Positions 36,617-45,310 of a stretch of DNA of 64,000 bases are shown piece by piece. Position numbers and translations under genes: made by a program. This stretch comes from Teichococcus vastitatis (GTDB taxonomy: Bacteria; Pseudomonadota; Alphaproteobacteria; Acetobacterales; Acetobacteraceae). Numbering within the stretch: the stretch's first letter is position 1; every line of letters starts with the position of its first letter. The notes beneath the pieces were generated by a model. The model made no database searches. It was given only the letters and a program-made list of their open reading frames with translations, and was not told the DNA's origin. The stretch lies in the NCBI RefSeq assembly GCF_003604215.1, contig NZ_QXGS01000007.1, positions 62,001-126,000 on the forward strand, given 5' to 3'.

Positions 36617-36642
36617 GCGCCCTGCGGGGGGCAGCGGCCGGG
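36604..36642 (+). promoter_or_regulatory. Hairpin overlapping the leader peptide stop
   Basis: CCCGGCCGC (36604-36612) pairs perfectly with GCGGCCGGG (36634-36642); a smaller GCCC/GGGC arm can form inside. A competing GGG-AGGAA-CCC arm starts at 36640. A ribosome stalled on the upstream Ile codons would leave this stem free, while one reaching the stop would cover its left arm. No T-run follows, so any control may be translational or Rho-linked. Confidence 0.4.
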
Positions 36643-36689
36643 AGGAACCCCGCGCGTCCGCTCACTGCCGCTCCGGAAGCTCATCCACC

Positions 36690-36968
36690 ATGTCCAACTC
36701 CCCATCCGCTCTGACCTCCGCCCGCTTCACCGTGCTGGCCGAGGCTTATCCCGGCCTGTTGTCCCGCGTGCTGGAGCCCTTCGCCAAGCGCGACCTGGTG
36801 CCCGACCGGGTGCGCAGCCAGCGCGAGGGCGATTACCTGCGCACCGAGATCGCGCTGGATGCCATGCCGCTGGACATGCTGCATCTTGTGGCCGGCAATC
36901 TCGGCCAGATCATCGGCGTGCTGAGGGTGGAGGCCATGGAAGGCCGCCATATCCGGCTGGTGGCCTGA
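36690..36968 (+). CDS. Small ACT-domain protein (acetolactate synthase regulatory subunit-like)
   Basis: 92 residues. It is one ACT-like domain: ARFTVLAEAYPGLLSRVLEP, with the Gly-containing ligand loop, then a second beta-alpha-beta half with YLRTEIALDAMPLDMLHLVA and GQIIGVLRVEAMEG. Size and layout resemble IlvM-type regulatory subunits of acetolactate synthase, which bind branched-chain amino acids, but no large-subunit gene is in the window. The Ile/Val-rich leader upstream fits that reading. GGAAG lies about 11 bp before the ATG. Confidence 0.7.
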   Translation: MSNSPSALTSARFTVLAEAYPGLLSRVLEPFAKRDLVPDRVRSQREGDYLRTEIALDAMPLDMLHLVAGNLGQIIGVLRVEAMEGRHIRLVA

Positions 36969-36989
36969 CGCCGCTTCGCGGCGCACTTT
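36969..36989 (+). terminator. Hairpin terminator after the ACT-domain gene
   Basis: CGCCGC-TTC-GCGGCG begins at the base after the TGA and is followed by CACTTTCCT. It is a compact GC stem with a short pyrimidine tail, a plausible intrinsic terminator. Confidence 0.5.
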
Positions 36990-37278
36990 CCTCGGGCGGA
37001 AGCTCCGACCCTGGCCCGGCCGCAGGGCCCGATGCCCGGACAGAACCGGCCGCGACGCCGTGATCCTGGCGGAGCAAAGGGCGCCGCGGCAGCCGCACCG
37101 CCGCTTGGCGACGGACGCCGGATCCGGTCATCCCCAGCCTCACAGCGGCCGTTGCGCGCCGTCGGCGCATAAGCGGCCGTGGCTTTCAACTCCAACCGAA
37201 TTCGGCACCCGTCGTTGCTGAACAAGGCCGTCTGTCGCGGAGCTGGCTTTACCGCGAACATCTCAAGGGGGAAGCGCC
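36990..37278. other. Intergenic region before the OmpA-like lipoprotein gene
   Basis: With the terminator this makes a 310-bp gap. It carries the promoter and leader of the lipoprotein gene. The only distinct element I see is the palindrome CCGAATTCGG near 37196-37205 and the ribosome binding site AAGGGGGAAG just before 37279. No protein-like ORF. Confidence 0.5.
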
Positions 37279-38610
37279 ATGGAACTTGGTCAAATGGGAC
37301 CCGCGGGCGGCGGGCGCCGGCACTGGCGCGCGGGCTCGGCCCGGGCCACGGCCGCTCTGTTGTTGGGTGGGCTGCTGGCCGCCGGCTGCAGCGCCGATCC
37401 ACGGGTGACCGGCATCAACAACACGGCGCCGGTCACGAATCGTGCCGCACCACCCGAAGCTCCGCAGGCGATGCCCCTGGATCAGGCGGTTGCCAGCCTG
37501 ACCCACCGCCTGCTGGCCCGCGTCCCCGCGCCGGCACAGGGCCGCGCCGGCTCCGGCGAGGGCGCCACCGCGATCGCCATCGACCCCTTCATCGACCAGG
37601 GCACCGGCACGGAAACGGAAGCCACCCGCAGCATCGTGGCGAAGATGGTGGAGCGCACGCGCCGCGATCATCCGAACGTCACGCCGCATACCTTCACCCC
37701 CGACGCGGTGGCGGAACGGCCCTTGACCCTGCTGGGCAGCATCGCCGCCGCAGCCGAGCAGCCCGGCGGCGCGCATCCCGACGGCTTCCAGATCCAGGCA
37801 GTGCTGGCTGACCTGCGTTCGGGGCGGGTGGTGGACAGCGCCACCGCTTGGGTCCGCGCCGAGGACATCGACACCACGCCGGCACCGTTCTTCCGCGACA
37901 GCCCGGGCTGGCTGCCGGACACGGCCGCCGCGGCCTATCTGCGCACCACCGCGGCCGGACCGGGCGAGCCGGTGGACCCGCTGTATCTGCAGGGCCTGAC
38001 CGTGCAGGCGCTTGTCGCCTCCGGCATGGTGGCCTACGAGGCCGGCCAGTACGACGAAGCCTTCAACCGGTATGTCGCGGCCGCGCAACTGCCGGCCGGG
38101 GACCAGATGCGCGTCTACAACGGCGTTTATCTGGCCACCCGCGCCCTGGGGCGGCCGGCGGATGCGGAAGCGGCCTTCGGCCGGCTGGTGGAGTTCGGCC
38201 TGCGGCACCAGCGGCTGTCGATCCGGTTCCTGTTTCCGCCCGGCTCGACGGCACTGTTGCCCACGGTGGGCTCGCGTGCCACCAACCGCATGTGGATTCG
38301 CCAGATCGCGGAACAGGCAGTCGAGCACACCGCCTGCCTGGAGTTGGCGGGGCATGCGAGCCCGACCGGCTCCGCCGCGGCGAATGAACGCCTGTCCCTG
38401 GCCCGGGCCGAGGCGCTGAGGGCACGGCTGGTGGCGGCACGGCCGGAACTGCGGGACCGCATCCACGCCGTCGGGTTCGGCGCCCGCTATCCCCTGGTGG
38501 GCACCGGTACCGACGACGCCTCCGACGTGCTGGACCGGCGGGTGGAGATTGAGCCGGTGGCGTGCAGCGCCGCCGGCGACACTGCCGGAGCGCGGCCGTC
38601 GCCGCGCTGA
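37279..38610 (+). CDS. OmpA-like C-terminal domain lipoprotein
   Basis: 443 residues. The signal peptide ends LLGGLLAAGCSADP, a lipobox. The middle (about residues 90-260) is uncharacterised and resembles the penicillin-binding-protein activator/CsgG type of beta-rich fold: AIAIDPFIDQGTG, then ILGSIAA-like and DGFQIQAVLADLRSGRVVD. A TPR-like helix pair follows (AYEAGQYDEAFNRYVAA). The C-terminus is OmpA-like and peptidoglycan-binding: LELAGHASPTGSAAANERLS, LARAEALRARL and VLDRRVEIEPV. It probably anchors an envelope assembly to the wall. Strong ribosome binding site. Confidence 0.82.
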   Translation: MELGQMGPAGGGRRHWRAGSARATAALLLGGLLAAGCSADPRVTGINNTAPVTNRAAPPEAPQAMPLDQAVASLTHRLLARVPAPAQGRAGSGEGATAIAIDPFIDQGTGTETEATRSIVAKMVERTRRDHPNVTPHTFTPDAVAERPLTLLGSIAAAAEQPGGAHPDGFQIQAVLADLRSGRVVDSATAWVRAEDIDTTPAPFFRDSPGWLPDTAAAAYLRTTAAGPGEPVDPLYLQGLTVQALVASGMVAYEAGQYDEAFNRYVAAAQLPAGDQMRVYNGVYLATRALGRPADAEAAFGRLVEFGLRHQRLSIRFLFPPGSTALLPTVGSRATNRMWIRQIAEQAVEHTACLELAGHASPTGSAAANERLSLARAEALRARLVAARPELRDRIHAVGFGARYPLVGTGTDDASDVLDRRVEIEPVACSAAGDTAGARPSPR

Positions 38611-38647
38611 GCGGGCGCGGCATTGCACGGCCGGACCCGGCCGCCGC

Positions 38648-39535
38648 TCAGGCCTGCTTGATCTCGATCAGGCTGCGGCGGATCTTGCGGCCACGCCGGA
38701 TGCGGTCCTCGATGAATTGCGTCTCGTTCCAGCGCACCGCGCGGCCCAGGGCATGTGCGTCCTCCGAGAAGCGCGCCAGCATCTCCAGCAGTGCCTCGCG
38801 GTTGTTGACGAAGATGTCGCGCCACATGTCGACGTCGCTGGAGGCGATGCGGGTGAAGTCGCGGAAGCCGGAGGCGGCGAATTTCAGCACCTGCTCGCGG
38901 GTTTCCTGCGCCAGGTCGTCGGCGGTGGAGCAGATGGTGAAGGCCAGCAGGTGTGGCAGGTGGGATACGATGGCCACCACCTTGTCATGCGTGGCGGGGT
39001 CCATGGTTTCCAGCATCGCCCCGGCGCGGCGCCACAACTCGGCGATCTTCTCCTGCGCGTCGGCCGGCGTTTCGGGCAGCGGCGTCAGGATGACGTAGCG
39101 GCCCTGGAACAGCGCGCTGAAGCCGGCATCGGGACCGGAATGCTCGGTGCCGGCCATCGGGTGGGCCGGCGCCAGATGCACGCCCCCGGGTAGCAGCGGC
39201 AGCACGTCCCGCAGCACCGAGCCCTTGGTGGAGCCGGTGTCGGAAAGCACCGTGCCGGGCGCCAGGTGTGGCGCGATCTGCCGCATCAGCCCGGCGAAGC
39301 TGCCGACCGGGGTGCACAGGATCACGCCATCGCAGCCCTGCACGGCGGTTGCGGCGTCCACCTCGACCACGTCGGCGAGGTCCAGTTCGCGCACCCGGGC
39401 CGCGACGCCGACGCCGTGGTCGCAGGCGACCACCGTGCGGGCGATGTCGCCGCGTTCGCGCGCCACGCGGGCAATGGAGGAGCCGATCAGCCCCAGCCCG
39501 ATCAGGCAGAGGCGCTCGAAGATCGGCTCAGCCAT
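38648..39535 (-). CDS. tyrC: Prephenate/arogenate dehydrogenase
   Basis: 295 residues. The N-terminal NAD(P)-binding domain has [20 protein letters not shown] and VVACDHG; catalytic residues lie in [20 protein letters not shown] and [11 protein letters not shown]. It makes 4-hydroxyphenylpyruvate or tyrosine precursors from prephenate/arogenate. Specificity cannot be told from the sequence; in this class the tyrC-type enzyme is often called cyclohexadienyl dehydrogenase. It overlaps hisC by 8 bp and is the last gene of the operon. Confidence 0.93.
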   Translation of the reverse strand: MAEPIFERLCLIGLGLIGSSIARVARERGDIARTVVACDHGVGVAARVRELDLADVVEVDAATAVQGCDGVILCTPVGSFAGLMRQIAPHLAPGTVLSDTGSTKGSVLRDVLPLLPGGVHLAPAHPMAGTEHSGPDAGFSALFQGRYVILTPLPETPADAQEKIAELWRRAGAMLETMDPATHDKVVAIVSHLPHLLAFTICSTADDLAQETREQVLKFAASGFRDFTRIASSDVDMWRDIFVNNREALLEMLARFSEDAHALGRAVRWNETQFIEDRIRRGRKIRRSLIEIKQA

Positions 39536-40628
39536 CGGATGGCGCGCCCAGCGCGTCGATCAGCAGCTGGCATTCCTCGGCATTGCCCACGGTGAAGCGC
39601 AGCGCCTGGGGCAGGCCGTAGCCGCCCATGCCGCGCACGATCAGGCCGCGCGTCTTCAGCTTCGCGTCGACCGCCCTGGCCGCGCCGGCCGTGCCGAAAT
39701 CGGCGAGCAGGAAGTTGGCGTGGCTCGGCCAGACGTCACCGCCGGCGGCGCGCAGCGCGGTGGCCAGCCGGCCGCGCCATTCGGTGTTGTGGGCCACCGA
39801 CTTCTCCACCCAGCCCGGCTCCGCCAGGGCACCGATGGCGGCGGCCATGGAGGCGCTGGCGACGTTGAACGGGCCGCGCACGCGGTTCAGCACATCGATG
39901 ACGTCGGCGGGCGCGTAGCCCCAGCCGACGCGCATGCCGCCCAGCCCGAACACCTTGGAGAAGGTGCGCAGCATGATCGTGTTGCCGGCCGCATCCACCA
40001 GCCCGTGGCCGGGATCGTAGCTGGGTTCGGTAACGTATTCGGCATAGGCGCTGTCCAGCACCAGCAGGATGTCGTCGCGCAGCCCGGCGCGCAGCCGCGC
40101 CACCTCGCTGTTGGGCAATAGGGCGCCGGTGGGGTTGTTCGGGTTGGTGAGGAACACGATGCGGGTGCGCGGGCCGGCGGCCGCGATCATCGCGTCGATG
40201 TCGGCCACCGTGCCGCCCCCCTCCGGCGCCGGCTTCTCCGCCACCTTCAGCACGCGCGAGCCGATGGCGCGGCCGGAGATGTCGTACATCATGAAGCCAT
40301 AGGCCGACATGATGAACTCGGTGCCCTCGCCGCCATAGGCCAGGCAGAGCAGCGAGATCAGCTCGTCCGAGCCGTTGCCGGTGACGATGCGGGCCGGGTC
40401 GAGCCCGAAGCGGGCGCCCAGCGCCTCGCGCAGCGCCGTGGCGTTGCCATCGGGATAGCGATGCGCCTCCCGCGCCGCGCGCGTAATTGCCTCGATGGCG
40501 GCGGGGGGCGGGCCGAAGGCACCCTCATTGGAGGAGAGTTTGATGATCCGGTTGACGCCGGGGATCTTGGACTCGCCGCCGACATAAGGGTCGATCGACA
40601 GGATGGAGGGGCGCGGCGCAACACTCAT
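39528..40628 (-). CDS. hisC: Histidinol-phosphate aminotransferase (aromatic transaminase role likely)
   Basis: 366 residues, PLP class I/II aminotransferase. Seen: [50 protein letters not shown], and the PLP lysine in [19 protein letters not shown], with the C-terminal Arg in [17 protein letters not shown]. HisC converts imidazole-acetol phosphate to histidinol phosphate. Its position between chorismate mutase and tyrC suggests that it also transaminates prephenate or 4-hydroxyphenylpyruvate; that is an inference from context. Confidence 0.93.
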   Translation of the reverse strand: MSVAPRPSILSIDPYVGGESKIPGVNRIIKLSSNEGAFGPPPAAIEAITRAAREAHRYPDGNATALREALGARFGLDPARIVTGNGSDELISLLCLAYGGEGTEFIMSAYGFMMYDISGRAIGSRVLKVAEKPAPEGGGTVADIDAMIAAAGPRTRIVFLTNPNNPTGALLPNSEVARLRAGLRDDILLVLDSAYAEYVTEPSYDPGHGLVDAAGNTIMLRTFSKVFGLGGMRVGWGYAPADVIDVLNRVRGPFNVASASMAAAIGALAEPGWVEKSVAHNTEWRGRLATALRAAGGDVWPSHANFLLADFGTAGAARAVDAKLKTRGLIVRGMGGYGLPQALRFTVGNAEECQLLIDALGAPSDG

Positions 40629-40634
40629 CGCGGT

Positions 40635-41471
40635 TCATTCTTCCGGCTCGGGCTCGGCATAGCTGCCCAGGATCTGCAGGCGGGGAAATGGCAGGCTGGC
40701 CAGGCGCGGCTCGTCTTCCGACAGGAAGCCGGGCACTTCGGCCAGCGCCATCGGCACGGGGGATTCCCGGCGGATCAGCCAGAGCGGCGGCAGCCCGGCG
40801 GCGGCCAGGATGGCGGCGATGCGTGGCCGGGTGTGATCGGGCCCGGGCTCGATGCGCAGCAGGCTGCGGTCGCGCCCGGTAGGCTCGGGTGAGAGGGTGG
40901 CAACGGCATAGCCTTCTGCCGGCGCGTCGGGCGGCGCCAGGAAGGGCAGGGCGGCCACGACGCGCAGCCGGGGCGCTTCCATCTGCATCCACCAGGCGGG
41001 CTCAGGCCGTTCCGCCTCGTCGGGTGCGGGCAGCACGGCCACGGCGGCCTCGCCCCCGGCGACGCAGGCCAGGGCGCGGAACGGCGTGGCCTGCGCGCGG
41101 AGCGGCGTCAGCAGGCCGAAATGCGCGCGCGCCAGGCGGGTGGCCACGCCGTCCTCTCCGGCCATGGCGGACACGGCGACGGTGAACTGGCCCTGCTGCG
41201 CCAGGGAGGCGGCGATGATCTCGCGCCACAGCCGCACCACGGCGCCGCGCGCCAGCGCACCCTGGTTGCGCCGCAGCAGGCGGCGCAGGATCAGGGCCTC
41301 CCGTCCCGGGCGAAAGGTCGGGGCGCTGCCTTTCAGCCGCGCCGAGGCCATGTGCGCCACCAGGTCGGAGCGCCGCATCAGCAGGTCGTGCAGGGCATCG
41401 TCGATGCGGTCGATCTCGACGCGCAGGGAGGCCAGGTCGGCGGGCGCCGGAGGGGTGGGTTGGTCGGGCAT
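40635..41471 (-). CDS. Chorismate mutase with C-terminal extension
   Basis: 278 residues. Residues 10-95 are an AroQ-type chorismate mutase: LASLRVEIDRIDDALHDLLM, RRSDLVAHMA, and RPGREALILRRLLRRN with the expected Arg/Lys active-site positions. The remaining 180 residues resemble a degenerate periplasmic-binding or prephenate-dehydratase-like fold (TVAVSAMAGEDGVATRLARA, then a region ending GLPPLWLIRRESPV), but no TRDF dehydratase motif is visible. It converts chorismate to prephenate and is first in the operon with hisC and tyrC. Confidence 0.85.
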   Translation of the reverse strand: MPDQPTPPAPADLASLRVEIDRIDDALHDLLMRRSDLVAHMASARLKGSAPTFRPGREALILRRLLRRNQGALARGAVVRLWREIIAASLAQQGQFTVAVSAMAGEDGVATRLARAHFGLLTPLRAQATPFRALACVAGGEAAVAVLPAPDEAERPEPAWWMQMEAPRLRVVAALPFLAPPDAPAEGYAVATLSPEPTGRDRSLLRIEPGPDHTRPRIAAILAAAGLPPLWLIRRESPVPMALAEVPGFLSEDEPRLASLPFPRLQILGSYAEPEPEE

Positions 41472-41558
41472 GGCGGCGGCTCAGCAATAGAACCGCAGGG
41501 CTGCCACGCCAAGCACCGCATTTCCGGATGCCGCCGCTTGCTTTAAAGGAAGCCCGCG

Positions 41559-42719
41559 ATGACCGAGGCGAAATCCCCCACCGCCCTGCCCGGGGCTGCC
41601 GCCGAACTGCGGCACCAGAGCGCCCATTTTCCTGATGGGCTGGCGCTGGATTGCGGCGCGGTGCTGGCACCCCTCGACGTGGCCTTCCGCACCTATGGCG
41701 CGCTGAATGCCGCGCGCAGCAACGCCGTGCTGGTCTGCCACGCCCTGACCGGCGATCAGTACCTGGCCGAGCGCCATCCCGTCACCGGCCGCGGCGGCTG
41801 GTGGGAGGCCATTGTCGGGCCCGGCAAGCCGATCGACACCGACCGCTTCTTCGTGATCTGCTCCAACGTGCTGGGCGGCTGCATGGGCACCACCGGCCCG
41901 CGGGAGGAGATGCCGGGCGAAGGCCGCCCCTGGGGCACGGATTTCCCGTCGGTCACCATCCGCGACATGGTGCGGGCGCAGAAGAAGCTGGTGGGGCACC
42001 TGGGCATTGCCAGGCTGCTGGCGGTGGTAGGCGGCTCGATGGGCGGCATGCAGGTGCTGGAATGGGCCGCGACCTTTCCCGAAATGGTGTTCGCCGCGGC
42101 GCCCATCGCCACCGCGCCGCATCATTCGGCACAGAACATCGCCTTCGACGAGGTGGGCCGCGCCGCCATCCATTCCGATCCCGACTGGCGCGGCGGCCGC
42201 TACTGGGAGGAGCCGGGGCTGGTGCCGGCCAAGGGCCTGTCCGTGGCGCGCATGGTGGCGCACATCACCTACCTGTCCGAACAGGCGCTGACACGGAAAT
42301 TCGGCCGCCGCCTGCGCGGCGCATCGGCGCTGACGTTCCTGGAAGACGTGTTCGAGGTGGAAAGCTACCTGCGCCACCAGGGCAGCACCTTTGTGCACCG
42401 CTTCGACGCCAATTCCTACCTCACCATCACCCGTGCCATGGATTACTTCGACCTGGCGGCGGAGCATGGCGGCGACCTCGCGGCGGCGTTCCGCGGCACG
42501 CAGACGCGGTTCTTCGTGGCCTCCTTTTCGTCCGACTGGCTGTTTCCCACGGAAGAAAGCCGCACCCTGGTGCGGGCGTTGAACCAAGCGGCGGCCAACG
42601 TGTCCTTTGTGGAGATCACCTCCGACAAGGGCCATGACGCCTTTCTGCTGGACGAGCCGGAATTCCACGCGGCGCTGGGCGGTTTCCTGCGCGGCGCGGC
42701 GGACAAGCTGGGCGTCTGA
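41559..42719 (+). CDS. metX: Homoserine O-acetyltransferase
   Basis: 386 residues, alpha/beta-hydrolase fold. It activates homoserine for methionine synthesis. The nucleophile elbow is [15 protein letters not shown] (Ser in GGSMGG), and the Asp/His of the triad lie in [16 protein letters not shown] and [38 protein letters not shown] and [12 protein letters not shown] are family motifs. The RBS is AAAGGAAG. The usual partner metW is missing; a fragment of an unrelated methyltransferase follows instead. Confidence 0.96.
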   Translation: MTEAKSPTALPGAAAELRHQSAHFPDGLALDCGAVLAPLDVAFRTYGALNAARSNAVLVCHALTGDQYLAERHPVTGRGGWWEAIVGPGKPIDTDRFFVICSNVLGGCMGTTGPREEMPGEGRPWGTDFPSVTIRDMVRAQKKLVGHLGIARLLAVVGGSMGGMQVLEWAATFPEMVFAAAPIATAPHHSAQNIAFDEVGRAAIHSDPDWRGGRYWEEPGLVPAKGLSVARMVAHITYLSEQALTRKFGRRLRGASALTFLEDVFEVESYLRHQGSTFVHRFDANSYLTITRAMDYFDLAAEHGGDLAAAFRGTQTRFFVASFSSDWLFPTEESRTLVRALNQAAANVSFVEITSDKGHDAFLLDEPEFHAALGGFLRGAADKLGV

Positions 42720-42732
42720 TCCACCTGCTTGG

Positions 42733-42918
42733 GTGGCGGATCTGCTTGCCGCGGGCCGGCCAGCGGGCGAGCTGTACGAACCCCGTGTCGGCCGTCGGAG
42801 CCGCCGCGTGGCACCGGAGGTCGTGGCGCGGCTCGGCATCGCGGCTGGGGCGCGATGGCTCGACGTTGGCTGCGGCACCGGTGCGCTGAGCGGCGCCATC
42901 CTGGAGCGTCGCGAGCCG
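42733..42918 (+). pseudogene. 5' remnant of a class I SAM-dependent methyltransferase
   Basis: The reading frame gives ELYEPRVGRRSRRVAPEVVA followed by RLGIAAGARWLDVGCGTGAL and SGAILERREP. This is the N-terminus of a UbiE/Methyltransf_11 protein (the usual form is YEPYVGRWSR...WLDVGCGTG), including SAM motif I. Similarity stops near 42918, about 25 bp before the stop codon of the convergent SARP gene, so roughly three quarters of the gene is missing. The frame stays open only as a shadow of that gene. It is not MetW, which has a different start. Confidence 0.7.
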
Positions 42919-42942
42919 ACCCGGAGCGGAGGACGGCGCGGT

Positions 42943-44967
42943 TCAGCCGAGCCCGGCCAGGCGCAGCCCTTCGGCATAATGCGCCCGGTCGGCGTCCAGC
43001 CGCAGCGGCGTCCGGCGCAGCGCCTTGGCGATGTTGAAATCCGGCTCCACCGCCAGCAGCCGGCTCCGCACCGCCGCGGCTTCCGCGGCTTCGCCGAGAT
43101 GGCCGAGGGCGGACAGATAGGTCTTGTACGGATAACTGAATTGCGGCCGCAGCGCCGTGCTGGCGCGGCCCACCGCCGCCGCGGCCTCGTGCCGGCGCAG
43201 CGACAGCAGCGGGATGCCGCGCGCCGCGTCGAAGAAGAAGGCGTGCGGGTGGCATGGCGACAGCGCGGCATAGCGGTCGAGTTGCGCCAGCGCCGCTTCG
43301 TGCCTCCCACGATAGCTCTCCGCCATGCCGGAGAACACCCATGCCATGGCCAGATTCGGGTTCAGCGCCAGGGCACGGGCATGCAGCGCCGCCGCCACCT
43401 CCACCTCATGGTGCAGAAAGGCGCGCACATGGCCGTGTACGGTAAGGGCCTGGGCATCCAGCGGGTCCAGCGCGCTGGCATGGCGGGCCAGCCGCTCTGC
43501 CTCCCGCGTGCTGTCCGCCTCGTCCGTTGCCCAGCCCTGGCCCACCAGGAACAGGTGCCAATAGGCGTGCCAGGCATGCGCCTGGGCGTAGTCGGGCTCC
43601 AGCGCCGTCGCCTCGGCCAGCCACCGCCCGGCCTGCAGGAAGCTGCCGCGGTCGAGGCGGTGGATCGCCGGAATGGCGCGCAGCAGCAGGTCGTAGGCGC
43701 CGCTCTGCGCCGGGCGGGCCACAGCGCGATGCGCCTCGATCAACAGGATCTCGGGATCGATGCGCGCCACCACGGCGGCGGCGATCTCGTCCTGCAGGGC
43801 CAGCAGGTCGCCGGCCGGGCGATCGAAGCGCTGGCTCCAGACCAGTTCGCCGGCTTCGCGCAGATCCGCCAGCCGCAGCGTGATCCGCAGCGTGTCGCCG
43901 CCGCGCTGCACGGTGCCGCTCAGCAGGTAGTCGAGGCGCAGGGCACGCGCCGCCGCCTCCACCCCGTCGCGCTCGGCCAGTCCGGCCAGCGAGGTGGTGT
44001 CGGCCACAAACATCCAGCGGAAGCGGGCCAGGGCGGCGCCGGTTTCCTCGGCCAGGCCGGTGCCGAGATGCGGCGCCACGCCCTCTCCCAGCGGCACCAG
44101 GGACACGATGCCGAGGCGGGTGCCGCGCTGCGCGGGCCGGGGCGGGGCGGGGGTGGAAAGCGCCTGTGGCGCGGCCTCGCTGCGCAGCGCCTCGGCCAGC
44201 GCTTCCGTTTCGGCGGAGGGCGCGATGCCGAAGCGCCGGCTCATCAGGTCGCGGCAGGCCTGGTAGGCCGCATAGGCGCCGGCGCGGTCGCCGCGGTCGA
44301 GCCGCAGCCGGATCAGCGCGCGCCAGCCGGCCTCGCGCGCCGGATCGATCCGCAGCAGCCGCTCCGCCGCGTCCAGCGCCGTATCGGGGGTTGTGGCCGC
44401 GTCCAGCAGCGCGGCGGCCCGGCCCGCGGCGGCGTCGCGCAGGGCGTCGCGCTGTTCCGCCAGCCAGGCATCAAAGGCCGGGTCCAGATCCTCGAGGTCG
44501 GGCAGCAGGGGCGCGCACAACAGGTCCAGCGCCGCGGCGGAAGCATCGGGGCGGCGCACCGCCGCCGCGTCCACCCAGATCGGGCCGGCCTGCAGCAGCA
44601 GGCTGTCCCGGCCCGCCTGCAGCAGCGGTGCGCCCGCCGGTGCCGCCGCGGGGGCCAGTGTTGCCTGCAATTCATGCAGCGCCTGGCGCAGCGAGCCGCG
44701 CTGCTGCTCGGCGCCCCGCCGCGACCAGAGCAGATCGGCGAGAACGCTGCGCGGCACCGGCCGGCCGAGCGACAGGGCCAGCACCGCCAGTAGGCCGCGT
44801 GCCTTGCGCGAGCGCGGCAGCACCGGCTGGCTCGACAGCGCCCAGGCCTCCATCGGGCCGATCAGCCCCAGGCGAAGAAGCGGACCCGTGGGCGGAACCT
44901 CCGCCCACGGTGCCTCGGGCCCGGGAATTTTCCCCGGCCCGACCTCGACCCACTGCATTCCGACCAT
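42943..44967 (-). CDS. SARP-type transcriptional regulator with TPR domain
   Basis: 674 residues. N-terminal winged-helix SARP domain (about 28-110: RKARGLLAVLALSLGRPVPR and WSRRGAEQQRGSLRQALHEL), then a bacterial transcriptional activation domain of TPR-like helices (LLDAATTPDTALDAAERLLR, YAAYQACRDLMSRRFGIAPS). The middle (about 285-410) resembles the TolB-like/adenylate-cyclase-associated domain (DYLLSGTVQRGGDTLRITLR). The C-terminus has several TPR units (AHAWHAYWHLFL, LNPNLAMAWVFSGMAESYRG). It is a cytosolic DNA-binding regulator with unknown signal. An ATG three codons in is also possible. Confidence 0.85.
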   Translation of the reverse strand: MVGMQWVEVGPGKIPGPEAPWAEVPPTGPLLRLGLIGPMEAWALSSQPVLPRSRKARGLLAVLALSLGRPVPRSVLADLLWSRRGAEQQRGSLRQALHELQATLAPAAAPAGAPLLQAGRDSLLLQAGPIWVDAAAVRRPDASAAALDLLCAPLLPDLEDLDPAFDAWLAEQRDALRDAAAGRAAALLDAATTPDTALDAAERLLRIDPAREAGWRALIRLRLDRGDRAGAYAAYQACRDLMSRRFGIAPSAETEALAEALRSEAAPQALSTPAPPRPAQRGTRLGIVSLVPLGEGVAPHLGTGLAEETGAALARFRWMFVADTTSLAGLAERDGVEAAARALRLDYLLSGTVQRGGDTLRITLRLADLREAGELVWSQRFDRPAGDLLALQDEIAAAVVARIDPEILLIEAHRAVARPAQSGAYDLLLRAIPAIHRLDRGSFLQAGRWLAEATALEPDYAQAHAWHAYWHLFLVGQGWATDEADSTREAERLARHASALDPLDAQALTVHGHVRAFLHHEVEVAAALHARALALNPNLAMAWVFSGMAESYRGRHEAALAQLDRYAALSPCHPHAFFFDAARGIPLLSLRRHEAAAAVGRASTALRPQFSYPYKTYLSALGHLGEAAEAAAVRSRLLAVEPDFNIAKALRRTPLRLDADRAHYAEGLRLAGLG

Positions 44968-45028
44968 GCAGCAAGCCTAGCTCATGCAACGCCGCTGTCA
45001 CCTGCCGAAGCGGCAGGGGCGAACGTCA

Positions 45029-45310
45029 TCAATCCTGGTCATCGTCGAGCAGCAGGTTACCGTTGCCGAGCAGCGGCTCGGCGGCGCGCAGCGCGTCCCG
45101 CAGGCGGCGTTCGGCGCGCATCAGGTCGAACTCGATGAAGTCCCGGTCGATCGCCTCGGCGAGATCGTCCGGCGCCCGGTCCAGCCGCGCCTGCAAGGCC
45201 CGGGCGCGTTCGCGATGCAGCATCAGGCGCCGCGCCGCGGCATAGACCTGCATCAAACCGTCCATCCCTTGGCGGGACTGCGCCGGGTTCTGCAGGGTGC
45301 TGGTCATCAT
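45029..45310 (-). CDS. Small helical hypothetical protein
   Basis: 93 residues, not recognised. It is predicted mostly alpha-helical and highly charged, with heptad-like runs (AAARRLMLHRERARALQARL, LMRAERRLRDALRAAEPLL) and an acidic tail LLLDDDQD. The start has two adjacent ATG codons (45310, 45307) and no strong ribosome binding site. It lies 61 bp upstream of the SARP gene on the same strand and may be co-transcribed. Confidence 0.5.
   Translation of the reverse strand: MMTSTLQNPAQSRQGMDGLMQVYAAARRLMLHRERARALQARLDRAPDDLAEAIDRDFIEFDLMRAERRLRDALRAAEPLLGNGNLLLDDDQD

Noticed and set aside
41472-41558. SAM-II-like riboswitch upstream of metX (CTTGC, TTTAAAG and AAGC elements).
   Set aside because: The order hints at SAM-II, but the conserved CAGCCAC and GCTAAA segments and the second pseudoknot arm are missing. 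TAAAGGAAG is explained as the ribosome binding site. A covariance-model search would decide.
41559-42942. The methyltransferase fragment as a genuine metW.
   Set aside because: MetW begins with a short helix directly before its DVGCG motif, whereas this fragment carries the YEPxVGRxSR lead of a different methyltransferase group and is truncated.
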